Shown: positions 1 to 11,885 of the stretch, in pieces | How positions within the stretch are numbered: the first letter of the stretch is position 1 | How the letters are laid out: the number at the start of each line of letters is the position of its first letter | Source of the DNA: Pseudomonas sp. KNUC1026 | GTDB taxonomy: Bacteria; Pseudomonadota; Gammaproteobacteria; Pseudomonadales; Pseudomonadaceae | Assembly: GCF_021650705.1 (NCBI RefSeq) | Contig: NZ_CP087138.1 | Location: 2,480,001-2,544,000, forward strand | DNA: 64,000 bases | Direction of reading: 5' to 3' | The notes under the pieces: model-generated | What the model was told of the DNA's origin: nothing | Seen by the model: only the letters and a program-made list of their open reading frames with translations | Databases searched by the model: none | Position numbers and translations under genes: made by a program

Positions 1-591
1 CGAGCGCGCCAGTTGATTGAAGACCAGTTGCGCGACGCCCATCACGCGTTGCAGGAAATGGCCCTGCAAGACAGCCTCACCGGCCTGGGCAACCGCCGCC
101 GGCTCGATCAGCGGCTGCCGGAAGAAATTGCCCGTGCCCAACGCACGGGCGAGGCCCTGGCGCTGGTGATGCTCGACATCGACCACTTCAAGCGCTTCAA
201 CGACTGCTATGGCCACCCGGCCGGCGACGCTTGCCTGCGCCAGGTGGCCGAAGCCATCAAAGGCGTGCTCAAGCGCCCAAGCGACCTCGCCGTGCGCTAC
301 GGCGGCGAGGAAATCACCGTGTTGCTGCCCGGCACCGACGCCGCCGGCGCCTGCCAGATGGCTGAAGACATTCTCCAGGCCATCCGCGACCTGCGCATCG
401 AGCACCGCGAGCACCCGGAGGGCTACGTGACCGCGAGCGCTGGCGTACATGCCTGCGTACCTGCCCAGGCACCCTGCAGTGCCGCCTCACTGCTCAAAGC
501 GGCTGACGCCGCACTCTACCTGGCCAAGCACAGCGGGCGTGACCGCTGGCGCATGGCCGGGATCGACGGGCTGTTCAGCCCCGCCCGCTAA
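1..591 (+). CDS. GGDEF diguanylate cyclase, 5' end outside window
   Basis: The reading frame is open to the left edge, so only the C-terminal ~196 residues are present. They form one GGDEF domain that would make cyclic di-GMP from two GTP. The segment DSLTGLGNRR opens the domain, LDIDHFKRFND carries the metal-binding Asp, and the active-site loop reads YGGEE, a common functional variant of GGDEF. An RPSD motif lies exactly five residues before GGEE and matches the RxxD inhibitory I-site, so product feedback is likely. The visible upstream residues look like the helical linker that joins a sensor domain to GGDEF; that sensor cannot be seen. The gene ends 159 bases before the lapF-type adhesin on the same strand, which suits a biofilm role, but control of that neighbour is not shown. 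Confidence 0.9.
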   Translation, partial: RARQLIEDQLRDAHHALQEMALQDSLTGLGNRRRLDQRLPEEIARAQRTGEALALVMLDIDHFKRFNDCYGHPAGDACLRQVAEAIKGVLKRPSDLAVRYGGEEITVLLPGTDAAGACQMAEDILQAIRDLRIEHREHPEGYVTASAGVHACVPAQAPCSAASLLKAADAALYLAKHSGRDRWRMAGIDGLFSPAR

Positions 592-654
592 GCCGCGACA
601 CCAGCGCTTAGCACGCAAACCGTTTGTTTTCTGAGCAACTGGTCAAGTTGCGGC

Positions 655-672
655 ACTTTGCTATACCTGCCT
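655..672 (+). promoter_or_regulatory. Possible RpoS-type -10 promoter of the adhesin gene
   Basis: The 159-base gap before the adhesin holds GCTATACC at about 660-667, close to the stationary-phase sigma consensus for an extended -10 element. No convincing -35 hexamer stands 16-18 bases upstream, which is common for RpoS promoters. lapF of P. putida is known to depend on RpoS, which supports the reading. The start codon at 751 follows an AGGAG ribosome binding site. Confidence 0.35.
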
Positions 673-750
673 ATGGATCCACATTTCTCGCAGGAAGCGG
701 CCGAAACTCTATCAGGCGCACTTCTGCGGGCAGGTCAGGCAGGAGTCGTA

Positions 751-3700
751 ATGGATAACATCGTCGTCGCCGACAAGGCCAGTGAACAGATCAGCGAAAG
801 CGCGTGGGGCAATGTCAACCTCAACACCCCTGGCGTAGTCAAGGTTCCCGCATCCCGCAACAGGTTGCCAGTGTCAGCCGCAGCGGGCAGAACCTGGTGG
901 TGACCCTCAAGAGCGGTGAGCAGACCACCCTCGGCAATTTCTTCGCCACCAACCCTCAGGGCGTGGGCAGCGACATCGTTTTCGAAGGCGAAGACGGTGC
1001 GCTCTGGCAAGGCGCCTACGACGCCGAAGCGTTCAATGGCCTGACCTTCACGCAAATCAGTTCCATCGACGAGTTGATCGCCGGGGCCGGCGTGGTGGGA
1101 GTGCCACCCCCACCTGGGCCATCGCCGGGCTCGGCGCACTGGGTGCCGGCGGCACGGCGGCGGCGGCCAGCGGCCTTGCCAGCGGCGGTGGTGGCAACAA
1201 TGCTGCCGGCGTCGGCGTTGGGGGGGACCAGCAGGCACCGGCAGCCCCCACTGACCTGGCCCTCTCGGGAGACGGGTTGACCTTGAGCGGCCGCGGCGAG
1301 ATCGGCGCCACGGTCAATGTGCGCGACGCGTTCGGCAACCTGCTCGGCACTGCGGTGGTGGGCAGCGACGGCCGCTTCCAGGTCACGTTGAGCACGCCCC
1401 AGTTCGGCGGCCAGGCCTTGCAGGTCGACCTCACCGACAGCGCCGGCAACGTCTCTGCAGGGGTGCAGATCACAGCGCCCGGCAGCGGTGGCAACCTGGT
1501 CGAAGCAGCGACCGACCTCGCTATCAGCAACGACGGCGGCCTGCTCAGCGGCCATGGCCAGGCCGGCGCACGAGTGCGGGTATACGCGGCCAATGGCCTG
1601 CTGGTGGGTGAAGGCGTGGTGGGGGCCGACGGCCTGTTCACGCTGCGCCTGCAGCCGCCGCAGCTCGACGGCCTGGCCTTGCAGGTCACCCTGGCCGATG
1701 CCAATGGCAACCTGTCGGCCAATGCGCAGATCAATGCACCGGACCTCACCACCCCGGCCAGCCCCGGCGGCCTGGCCCTGAGTGCCGACGGCCTGCACGT
1801 GACCGGCACCAGCTTCCCCGGCTTTCGCATCCTGATCCGCAATGTGGCCGGGCGTGTGATCGGCCAAGGCCGTGCAGGCACCGATGGGCGCTTCGACGTC
1901 ACCCTGGACAGCCCGCAGCTCAATGGTGAATACCTCAGCATCAGCGTCAGCAACGAGGCCGGGAACAGCTCGGCGCCCATCACCCTGCAAGCGGCCGACA
2001 GCACCAGCCCCGGGCCGGTCAGCGACCTGGTGATCGCCCCCGATGGCGGCAGCGTCTCCGGCCAGGGCGAGGCTGGCGCCACGGTGACCATCACCGATGG
2101 CAGCGGCAACGTGATCGGCACCGGCACGGTGCAGCCCAATGGCACCTTCAATGTGCCGGTGACGACACCGGTGAGCCCCGGCCAGGCGGTCAATGTCAGC
2201 CAGCAAGACCCCAGCGGCAATGCCTCCGGCACAGTGACCTCACCACCGGCCTCCGTGACCACCCCGGCGGCGCCCACCGACGTTGCCAGCAGCGCCGACG
2301 GCACGCGGGTCACCGGCAGCGCGCCGGCGGGCGCCACGGTGCAGGTGATCGACGCGGCCGGCAATGTGATCGGCACCGGCACCGCCGGCAGCGATGGCCG
2401 CTTCGACATCCAGCTGACCACTGCGCAAACCGCCGGCAATACGGTCGACGTAGTGGTGGTCGGCAGCGGTAACCAGACCTCACCTTCGGTGCCCATCGCC
2501 ACCCCCGACCTCACTGCACCCGACGCACCCGCCGATGTGCTGGTGAGCGCCAACGGCGCGCTGGTGACCGGCCATGGTGAAGTGGGCGCGACGGTAACCG
2601 TGAGCGATGCCAACGGTGCCGTGCTCGGCACCGCAGCGGTAGACCTGGCAGGCGGCTTTGCCGTCACGCTGAACCCTGCACAGACCAACGGCCAGGCCTT
2701 GACCGTGACGCAGGCCGATGTGGCCGGCAACACCTCGCTGCCCGCCGCTGCCACGGCGCCAGACCTCAATGGCACGCTGACCCTGGCAGACCTGGCGCTC
2801 GATGCCGCCGGGCTGGCGCTGACCGGCGTGACCCAGCCCGGCGCCCAGGTGCAAGTGACCGCCAGCGACGGCACCGTGCTGGGCACCGCCACGGCAGCGG
2901 CCGACGGGCGCTTCAGCGTCACCCTCAGCAGCGCCCAGCTCAACGGCCAGCTGTTGCAGGTCAGCGCCAGCGACATCACCGGTGCCAGCGTGCAGGGCAG
3001 CCTCGTCGCTGCCGATGTTCAGGCACCCGACTCACCCCGCGAACTGTTGGTCAGCGCTGACGGCCTGCTGGTGACCGGGCGCGGTGAACCGGGCACCACC
3101 GCCTTGGTGCGCGCTGCCGACAACACTCTGCTGGGCACCGCACAAGTGGCCAACGACGGCACCTTCAGCGTGGTGCTCAACAGCCCACGGGTGACCGGCG
3201 AACGGCTGAGCGTGACCCATGCCGACGCCGCAGCGAACGAGTCGCTGCCTGCCACCGTGCTGACCCCGGACCTTACGCCGCCGCCTCTGCCCACCGCACT
3301 GGCCTTCAACAACGGCGCGCTCACCGGCATCGGCGAGCCGGGCGCTATCGTCACCGTGTTGGACGCAACCGGCCAAGTGCTGGGCAGCGGCCAGGTCAAT
3401 CCCGATGGCAGCTTCAGCGTCAGCCTCAGCCCGGTACTGGCCAACGGCGAGCTGGTCGCGGTGAGCCTGGCCGATGCCGCCGGCAACAGCTCGGCGCCGG
3501 TTAGCCTCAATGCTCCCGACACCACCGCGCCGCTGGCGCCGCAAGCGAGCATCAGCGCCGATGGCAGCCTGGTCACCGGCACGGGTGAGCCCGGCACCAC
3601 TGTCAACGTCAGCCTGGGCGGGCAAAACCTGGGCAGCATGGTGGTCGCCAGCAACGGCACCTTCAGCCTCAATCTCGCCAGCGCCCAGATCGCAGGCCAG

Positions 3701-6700
3701 GCGTTGCAGGTCACCCTCACCGACGCTGCGGGCAATGTCTCCCTACCGGCCGCTCTCGACGGCGCCGGACCTGTCCGGGCCGCAGGCGCCTTCGAACCTG
3801 CTGGTGATCGACGCCGGCGCCACGGTCACCGGCGTGGCCAATGCAGGCGCGCGGGTGGAGGTCCGCGATGCCGCCGGCAACCTGATCGGCTCGGCCACCG
3901 CCGGCCCACAGGGCCTGTTCAGCGTCACCTTGAACAGCCCGTTCACCAACGGCGAGGCGCTGGAAGTGCGCGCCACGCTCAATAGCCAGAGCGCCAGCGC
4001 CGGAGTGTTGGCCCCGGACACCACGGCCCCGAGCATCCCCTCGGCACTGGGGATCAGTGCCGATGGCCTGAGCCTGAGCGGCCTGGCCGAGCCGGGCAGC
4101 ACTGTACAAGTCCGCGCCGTCCCCGGCGGCCCGGTGCTCGCCACCGCCGTGGCAGCGCCTGACGGCACCTTCCTTGTCATCCTGCCCAGCGCACCGGCGA
4201 TTGGCGACACCCTGCTGGCCAGCGCCCAGGACGCCGCCGGCAACCTCAGCGCCGATGCCAGCGCGGTCTACAGCGGCAATGTCGCCGCTGCGCCGACCGG
4301 GCTGGCACTGTCGGCCGACGGTTTCACCGTGAGCGGGCTGGCTGCCGCCGGCAGCACCCTCACCGTCTATGGCAACGATGGCAGCGCGCTGGGCAGCGCC
4401 ACCGCTGGGCCCGACGGGCGCTTCAGCGTGCTGTTGCGCACCGCCCAATCGAACGGCGAGCGCCTGCACGTCAGCGCCAGCGACGGCAGTGGTGCCACCT
4501 CGCCGGCCGCCTTGCTGCTGGCCGCCGACATCACGCCGCCGCTGGCGCCCACCGCACTCAGCCTCAATGCCGGCGGTACCCAATTGGTCGGTCACGGCGA
4601 AGCCGGCACCACGGTGACGGTGCTCGATGCCGGCGGCAATAGCCTGGGCAGCGCGCTGGTGGGGGCCAACGGGTTGTTCAGCGTCAGCCTCGCCAGCGCT
4701 CAGCTGAACGGCCAGGCCCTGCGCGCGGTGCTCACCGACGCGGCCGGCAACATCTCGCCGGCCAGCCTGCTCACCGCAGCCGACCTGACCCCTCCCCCGC
4801 ACCCGCCAACCTGGCCTTCAACAGCACCGGCAGTGTGCTCAGTGGCACCGGCGAGCCTGGCGCAACGGTCACCGTCAGCAACGGCAATGGCGTGGTAGTC
4901 GCACAGGGCAGTGTCGATGCCAGCGGCAACTTCCAGGTCACCCTGCAGAACGGCCAGCTCACCGGCGCACCGGTGACGGTCACACTGACCGACGCGGCCG
5001 GCAACACGTCCGGCGCAAGCCTGATCGACACGCTGGACCGCACCGCTCCGGACGCCCTCACCCAGGTGGCGCTCAATGCAACCGGCACCGCCCTGAGCGG
5101 CCTGGGTGAGCCGGGTGCCACCGTCACCCTGCGCGACGCGGCGGGCAATGTGCTGGGCACCGCAACGGTCGGCAGCGACGCGCGTTTCACGCTCACCCTC
5201 ACCGCTGCCCAGGCCAATGGCCAGGCGCTGACGGCCAGCCAGACGGACGCTGCCGGCAATACCTCGGCCCCTGTCGACCTGACCGCGCCGGACATCACCG
5301 CGCCCGCAGCCTTGACCAACCTCACGCTCAACAGCGACGGCCTGCTATTCAGCGGCTATGGCGAGCCAGGGGCCACGGTCACGGTGCGCAGCGCCGACGG
5401 CCTGACGGTGCTGGGCACTGGCACCGTACAGAACGACGGCAGCTTCAGCCTCACCCTCAATGCCGCCCAGCTCAACGGCCAGGTGCTGCGGGCAAGCCAG
5501 GCCGATGCTGCCGGCAATCTGTCGCCGAGCATCAACCTCACTGCCCCGGACTTCACACCGCCCGCCGTGCCCAGCGCCACGCTGGCGCCCAACGGGTTGA
5601 CCGTGACCGGCCAGGCCGAACCCGGCAGCACGGTGCAAGTGCGCAGCGCCAGTGGTGCCGTGCTCGGCAGTGCGGTGGCCGCCAGCGACGGCAGCTACCA
5701 GGTGGCGCTGGGCAGCGCCCAGCTCAATGGTGGAGCGCCTGAGCGTCACCGCCACCGATGCGGCCGGCAACATCTCGCCTTCGCTGGCCCTGGCCGCAGC
5801 CGACACCACCCCGCCTGCACCCGTCACCCAACTGGCGCTCAGTGCCGACGGGCTGACCCTCACCGGCCTGGGCGAACCCGGTGCGACGATCAGCGTAAGC
5901 ACTGCCGCCGGCACACTGCTGGGCAGCGCCGTGGCAGGTAGCGATGGGCAGTTCATCGTCACGTTCGGCAGCCCGCCCGCCGCCAGCAGCCAACTGAGCG
6001 TGATCGCCACCGACGCTGCAGGCAACGCGTCCACTGCCACCAACCTGGCAGTGCCCGACCCCGGCCAGCAGGTGCCCGCCACGCCGACCGCGCTGGTGTT
6101 GAGCGCCGACGGCCTGACCTTGACCGGCCGCGCTGACGCCGGCACTACCGTAACCGTGCGCGGCCCCGGCGGCGTGGTGCTGGGCCAGGCAGAGGTCGCC
6201 GTCGATGGCACGTTCAGCGCCAGCCTCAACAGTGCCCAGCTCAATGGCCAGGCACTGAGCGTGAGCGCCAGCGACAGCGCGGGGTCAACTCGCCCTCGGC
6301 AAGCCTCAGTGCGCCGGACGTCACCCCTCCTGCGCCGCTCACCGACCTGGCGCTGAGCTACGATGGGCTGACGCTCACCGGGCGTGGCGAGCCGGGTGCT
6401 CGCGTGACCATCACAGGGGTGGGCGGGCATACCCTGGCGGTGGCGACGGTCGCGGCGGACGGCACCTTCAGCGCCACCCTGGACAGCGCGCAGCTCAATG
6501 GCCAGGTGCTGAGCCTGCAACAGGCCGATGCGGCCAACAACGAGTCGGTGAGCGTCAACCTCACCGCGCCCGACCGCACCCCGCCGGACGCCCCGACCCA
6601 GTTGGCGGTGAGCCGGGACGGCCTGGTGCTCACCGGCAACGGTGAGCCCGGCACCACCGCAACGGTGCACGACAGCGCCGGCAACACCTTGGGCACCGGC

Positions 6701-9700
6701 GTGGTGCGGGTGGATGGCGGCTTCGAAGTCAACCTCAGCAGCGCCCAGGCCAATGGCCAGACCCTCTCGGTGACCCTTACCGATGCCGCCGGCAACGTCT
6801 CTCTGGCGCAGTCGGTGCAGGCCAGCGACACCACCGCGCCTCAAGCAGTGACCGATGTCGCGATAAGCGCCGACGGCCTGACCGTGACCGGCCGCGGTGA
6901 GGCGGGTGCGACCGTGACGGTGCGCGACGCTTCCGGCAACAGCCTGGGCACCGCGACCGTCGCGGGCAACGGCACCTTCAGCGCGCCGCTCAACAGCGCC
7001 CAGGTGAACGGCGAGGCGCTCACCCTGGTGCAGGCCGATGCCGCCGGCAACGTGTCGGTGCCCACGGCCTTTACCGCACCCGACACTTCGCCGCCCGCAG
7101 CCCTCGCGCAAGTGGCCATCAGCGCCAATGGCGCATTGGTGACAGGCCTCGGCGAGGCCGGCGCCACCGTGACCGTCAAGAGCGCTGCGGGGTGCTGCTG
7201 GGCACCGGCGTGGTGATGGCCAACGGCACGTTCAGCGTGGCCCTGGTGCCTGCGCAGATCAACCAGCAGGTATTGACCGTGCAGCAGGCCGACCCGCCCG
7301 GCAATGTAAGTGTGCCGACCCAGGTCACCGCACCCGACCTGACGCCGCCGGCGGCCGCGCTGAACCTGCAACTGAGCGCCGGCACCACCCTCACCGGCAG
7401 CGGCGAGGCCGGCACGGCGGTCAAGGTCACCTCCGCCAGCGGCACGCTGCTGGGCAGCGGCACAGTCGCAGCCAACGGCACCTTCAGCATTGCCCTGAGC
7501 AGCCCGCAAGCCAACGGCCAGAGCCTGCTGGTGACGCTCACCGACGCCAGCAACAACGTGTCCCCGGTCGCCACCCTGGTGGCCGCCGACACCACGCCAC
7601 CGGCAGTGGCCACCAACCTGAGCCTGGCCGCGAGCGGCCTGCTGCTCAGCGGCGAGGGCGAGGCTGGCGCGCGGGTGACGGTCACCAGCGCCAGCGGCGT
7701 GGTGCTGGGCACGGGCACCGTGGCAGGCCGACGGCAGCTTCAACGTGGCGCTCGGCAGCGCGCAGCTCAATGGCCAGCGCCTGACCGTGACCTTGCAGGA
7801 CGCTGCCGGCAACCCCTCACAGGCGGCCGCCATTGTGGCGGCGGACGTGACCGCACCGCTGGCGCCCACGGCCCTGGCAGTGATCAACAACGGCGCTACG
7901 CTGACCGGCAGCGGCGAAGCCGGCGCCACGGTCACGGTACGCAACGCCAGTGGCACAGTGCTGGGTTCGGCGGTGGTGAACGCCGATGGCAGCTTCAGCG
8001 CCGGCCTGAACCCGGCCCAGGCCAATGGGCAGGTGCTCACGCTGACCCAGGCGGACGCCGCCGGGAACGTCTCATTACCCGCCAGCGTCACTGCCTCGGA
8101 CACCACCGCCCCCACCGTAGCCACGCAGTTGAGCCTCACCTCCGACCTGCTCAGGCTGGCCGGCACCGGTGAGGCCGGCGCTGACGGTTACCGCTGCGTT
8201 CCGGTGCCACCGTGCTGGGCACCGGCACGGTAGACGCCAATGGCAATTTCCTGATCACCCTGCAACGCGTGGCGGTGGGCAACGAGCAACTGGACGTGCG
8301 TTTGGCCGACGCGGCCGGCAATGTGTCGCTGGCTGCCACGCTGACCGTACCAGTGGTGGCCCCGCCGGCTTCGCCCAGCGGCATCACTTTGAGCGCAAGC
8401 GGCCTGGTGCTGGCCGGCAGCGCCAGCGAAGGCACCACCGTGCGCGTCTACAGCGCCGACGACACGCTGCTGGGCACGGCGCTGGCAGGCGCTGGCAATG
8501 TTTTCAGCATCACGCTCTCCAGCGCCCAGCTCAACGGCCAGGCGCTGCATGTGGTCGCCAGCCTCAACGGCGCCAACTCCGCACCGGGGCTGTTCACTGC
8601 TGCCGACGTCACCCCGCCGGCCGTGCTCACCCAGTTGGTGATCAACGCCACCGGCACCCAGGTCACCGGCCGCGGCGAAGCGGGCGCGACCGTGACCCTG
8701 CGCTCGGCCAGCAATGCGGTGCTCGGCACGGCCACGGTCGGCGCCGACGGCAACTTCACCGCCAGCCTCAGCCCTGCGCAAGCCAACGGGCAGCTGATCA
8801 GTGCCGTGCAACAGGACGCCGCCGGCAATGCATCGGCCGGCGTAAACCTCACTGCACCGGACATCACCCCGCCGGCCCTGGCCACCGGGCTTGCACTCAA
8901 CGTGGCCGGCACCACGTTGACCGGCAGCGGCGAAGTGGGCGCCACGGTAAGGGTCTACAGCGCGGCCGGCACGTTGCTCGGCAGCGCCGTAGTGGCTGCC
9001 GGCGGCCAGTTCAGCGTGGCGCTGAACGCCGCGCAAACCAACGGCCAGGTGCTGGCGGTGCGGCTCACCGATGCCGCCGGCAACACCTCGGCGAATGCCA
9101 GCTTCGGCGCCCCTGACATCACCCGCCCGCCGCGGCAGCGGCGGTGCAGATCAGCGCCAGCGGCACCCAGGTGAGCGGCACGGGCGAGGTGGGTGCGCGC
9201 GTGAGCGTGCGCAACGCGGCCGGCACGCTGCTCGGCAGCGGCACGGTGGCGGCCGACGGCACCTTCTCGGTGGCGCTGAACACCGCGCAAGTGAACGTGC
9301 AGGTGTTGAGCGTGACCCTCACCGACGCGGCCAACAACGTCTCGGTCGCAACCTCGGTCACCGCCCCTGACCTCACCCCGCCGGCCATCGCGGCGGGGCT
9401 GGCCGTGAGCAGCAGCGGCCTGGTGCTCACCGGCAGCGGCGAGGTGGGCGCCACGGTCACGGTCAAGTCCCACTGGCGTGGTGCTGGGCACCGCCACGGT
9501 CGCCAGCAACGGCAGCTTCAGCGTCAACCTCAACGCCGCGCAGCTCAAGGGCCAGGCGCTGAGCGTGACGCTCACCGACAGCGCCGGTAACGTCTCGGCG
9601 GGTGCTGCGGTGGTGGCGCCCAACCCCAATGCCAGCCTGCCGGTGATCGCTACCGACAACCTGGCACAGGCCGAAGTCGCCCTGGCTCCGGTGGTCGCCC

Positions 9701-11713
9701 GGCAGAGCTACAGCGATTCGTTCAGCGCCGCGCTCAACACCAGCTTCACGCAGTACTACACCTTCAACATCGCCAGCGGCACCACCGCCCACCCGGTGCT
9801 GACCTTGACCAGTGCCAATGCGGTGGGGCTGCTCAATGGCGCCACCGTCAGCCTGCAAGTGAAAAACGCTGCAGGCGCCTGGGTGACCCTCGCCAGTGGC
9901 AACAGCAGCAGCCTGCTGCAAGTGTCGCTGCTTACCGGCGGTGCGGCCGTGCAGGCGAACCTGGCCACCTTGCAGGCCGGCGACTACCGCATCGCGCTCA
10001 ACAGCACCGGGCTCAACCTGGCAACGTCAGTCGCCAGCCAACTGCAGCTGGACGTGACCAGCCTGACCCAGTTCACCGGCACCCCGACCGCAGTCAGCGG
10101 CAACCTGGTCACCGACCTGGGCGTGAACGGCCAGGCCGACAGCCTCGGCCCGGACCAGAGCGCGACGGTGAGCATCCTCAAGGGCAGCAGCTACGTAGCC
10201 GCCGGTAGCGGCACCACGGTGCAGGGCCTGTACGGCACGCTGACCATCGACGGCGCCGGCAACTACACCTACACCCCCACCGGCACCGCCAGCAGCGTGG
10301 GCAAGGTCGACACCTTCACCTACGAGCTGGTGCACAGCAACGGGCTGGTCAGCACGGCGCGGCTGTACGTGCGCATCGACAGCCCGCAGGCTACCGAAAC
10401 CTGGAGCAACACCAACCTGGGGGCCAACGCCACGGTGGTGGACGCCACCAACGATGTTGCCAGCAGCGCACTGACCCTGGTGCCGCGTGAAGTGGTGACC
10501 ACCAGCACACTGGGCACGCAGAGCGTGCTGGTCGGAGGCAGCTCGGCCACCTACACCACCAGCGTCGCGGCCGGCACCACGGGCGACCTGACCATCAGCC
10601 TGAGCTCGGCCAACCTGCTCAGCCTGTTGGGCAGTGTGCAGGTGCAGCTGTACCAGCAGATCAACGGAAGCTACCAACTGGTGCGCACCATCAGCGGCAG
10701 CAGCCTGGTGGCAATCGGCGGCGGTGCCTACGGCGTCACGGTGCAGGGCCAGGTGGCAGGCAACTACCAGATCAAGGTCACCAGCGGCGGCCTGGGGGTG
10801 GCCACCAGCCTGACCACGACCCTCGACCAACACCGCAACCGTGCTTGGCCAGTTCGTGGTCGGCAGCGCAACGGTGGCCAGCGGTAACCTGCTCACTGAC
10901 ACCGCTGGCGACGGGCCGGACGTGACCGGCTCGCCGTTCACTACCTTGAGCGTGCTCAGCGCCGGCAACTTCGTACTGCCCGGCTACAACGGCGTGTCGG
11001 TGGCCGGCAGCTACGGCACCTTGCTGGTGCAGGCCGACGGCAGCTACACCTACACACTCAACCCCGGCCAGGCGAGCAGCGTGATCGGCCGCGCCGACAC
11101 CTTCACCTACGAGCTCACCCACCCCAACGGCACTACCGACACCGCCACCCTGACGGTGAACCTTACTCAGGCCGGCGCGCGCAGCTTCTCCGCACTGGCG
11201 GTGGCCGACGACAGCGCCAGCCACACCGATGCCGCGCTCGCTGCTGGCCTGGTGCTGCAAGGCACTGCCGGCAACGACACCCTCGACCCCGGCCACGGCG
11301 GTGCGGTGACTCTGCAAGGCGGCGCGGGCAACGACACCCTGGTGGTGCACGACCAGCAGTTCGCGCAGGTCGACGGCGGCAGCGGAACCGACACCCTGCT
11401 CTGGGCCGGCGGTGACGCGACCATCAACCTCGGCAACCTGGCCGACCGTATTCACAACATCGAGATCATCGACTTGAACGACAGCAGCCGGGTGGACCTC
11501 ACCCTGAGCCTCAGCGACCTGATCAAGGTGACCGACAACGACAACAGCACCTTGCTGATCAAGGGTGGCAGCCTGGACAGCGTGCACATGACCGGCATCT
11601 GGAGCAGCGACAACGGCACGCACCTGGCCGACGGTATCAGCTACACCCAGTACACCCCGCAGGACGACCCCACGCATCACCTGTGGGTGCAGAACGGAGT
11701 GCAAGTGGTTTGA
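751..11713 (+). CDS. lapF: LapF-type giant biofilm adhesin (frameshifted in this sequence)
   Basis: A secreted surface adhesin of about 3,650 codons, exported by the type I system encoded downstream. ATG at 751 follows AGGAG. The N-terminus (about 751-1240) matches the prefix of BapA/LapF adhesins: a short beta-rich head, then a Gly/Ala-rich stretch. About 33 Ig-like repeats follow (1250-9625). Two related C-terminal adhesin modules lie at about 9650-10390 and 10400-11160, each with a GTLxxxxxGxYTYT core and a DTFTYEL motif. The tail has glycine/aspartate motifs like GTAGNDTL and GGAGNDTL (11265-11400), typical of calcium binding and type I export. Reading needs about 13 frame changes, near 855, 1098, 3755, 4797, 5733, 6283, 7190, 7729, 8178, 8196, 9126, 9470 and 10826; several sit in GGGG runs. 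The protein continues without loss at each, so sequence error is likelier than decay. The P. putida LapF described is larger (about 6,300 residues). Confidence 0.85.
1250..9625 (+). repeat. About 33 tandem Ig-like repeats inside the adhesin
   Basis: Counting by eye across the frame breaks gives 33 units of 84-87 residues (about 255 bases). Each runs roughly: LxxSADG, then GxGEPGATVTV, then GxxLGTxxVxxDGxFSVxL, then AQxNGQxLxV, then DAAGNxS and a linker of the APDxTPP type. This is the bacterial Ig-like fold used as a stalk by Bap-type adhesins. Units differ clearly in amino acid sequence, so they are diverged rather than freshly copied. The count may be off by one or two at the ends. Confidence 0.85.
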
Positions 11714-11751
11714 TGGCCGTTGCCCGTTGCGCGTCGCCCGTTACACGTCGT

Positions 11752-11817
11752 CCGGCAAGCCGGCCTCCCACCCAACCCGGTGCCTCGAGCAGGACTCGTG
11801 GGAGGCCGGCTTGCCGG
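11752..11817. repeat. REP-like inverted repeat after lapF
   Basis: Two perfectly complementary 20-base arms, CCGGCAAGCCGGCCTCCCAC at 11752-11771 and its complement at 11798-11817, flank a 26-base spacer. It lies in the gap between the adhesin gene and the TolC gene. The arm resembles the elements at 26361-26437 and 35515-35590 (shared GTGGGAGG.CGG core). Such extragenic palindromes are frequent in P. putida. It could also fold in RNA and uncouple lapF from the exporter genes. Confidence 0.75.
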
Positions 11818-11885
11818 GCGACGGGCGACGGGCGAAGAACGACACGACGGCCTCACAACCCACAGCGCAACAGTAAGGGAACTCA

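Noticed and set aside
1016..2979. Long minus-strand open frames (up to 640 codons) opposite the adhesin repeats
   Set aside because: They mirror the codon pattern of the GC-rich repeats, show repetitive low-complexity protein and no family similarity, while the plus strand carries clear Ig-like domains.
1250..9625. CRISPR-like or phage tail-fibre repeat array
   Set aside because: The repeats are ~255 bases, coding and diverged, with conserved protein pattern; they are adhesin Ig-like domains.
751..11713. lapF as a decayed pseudogene
   Set aside because: Domain order and repeat quality are kept across every break, and the same kind of break hits core genes elsewhere in the window, so errors explain them better.
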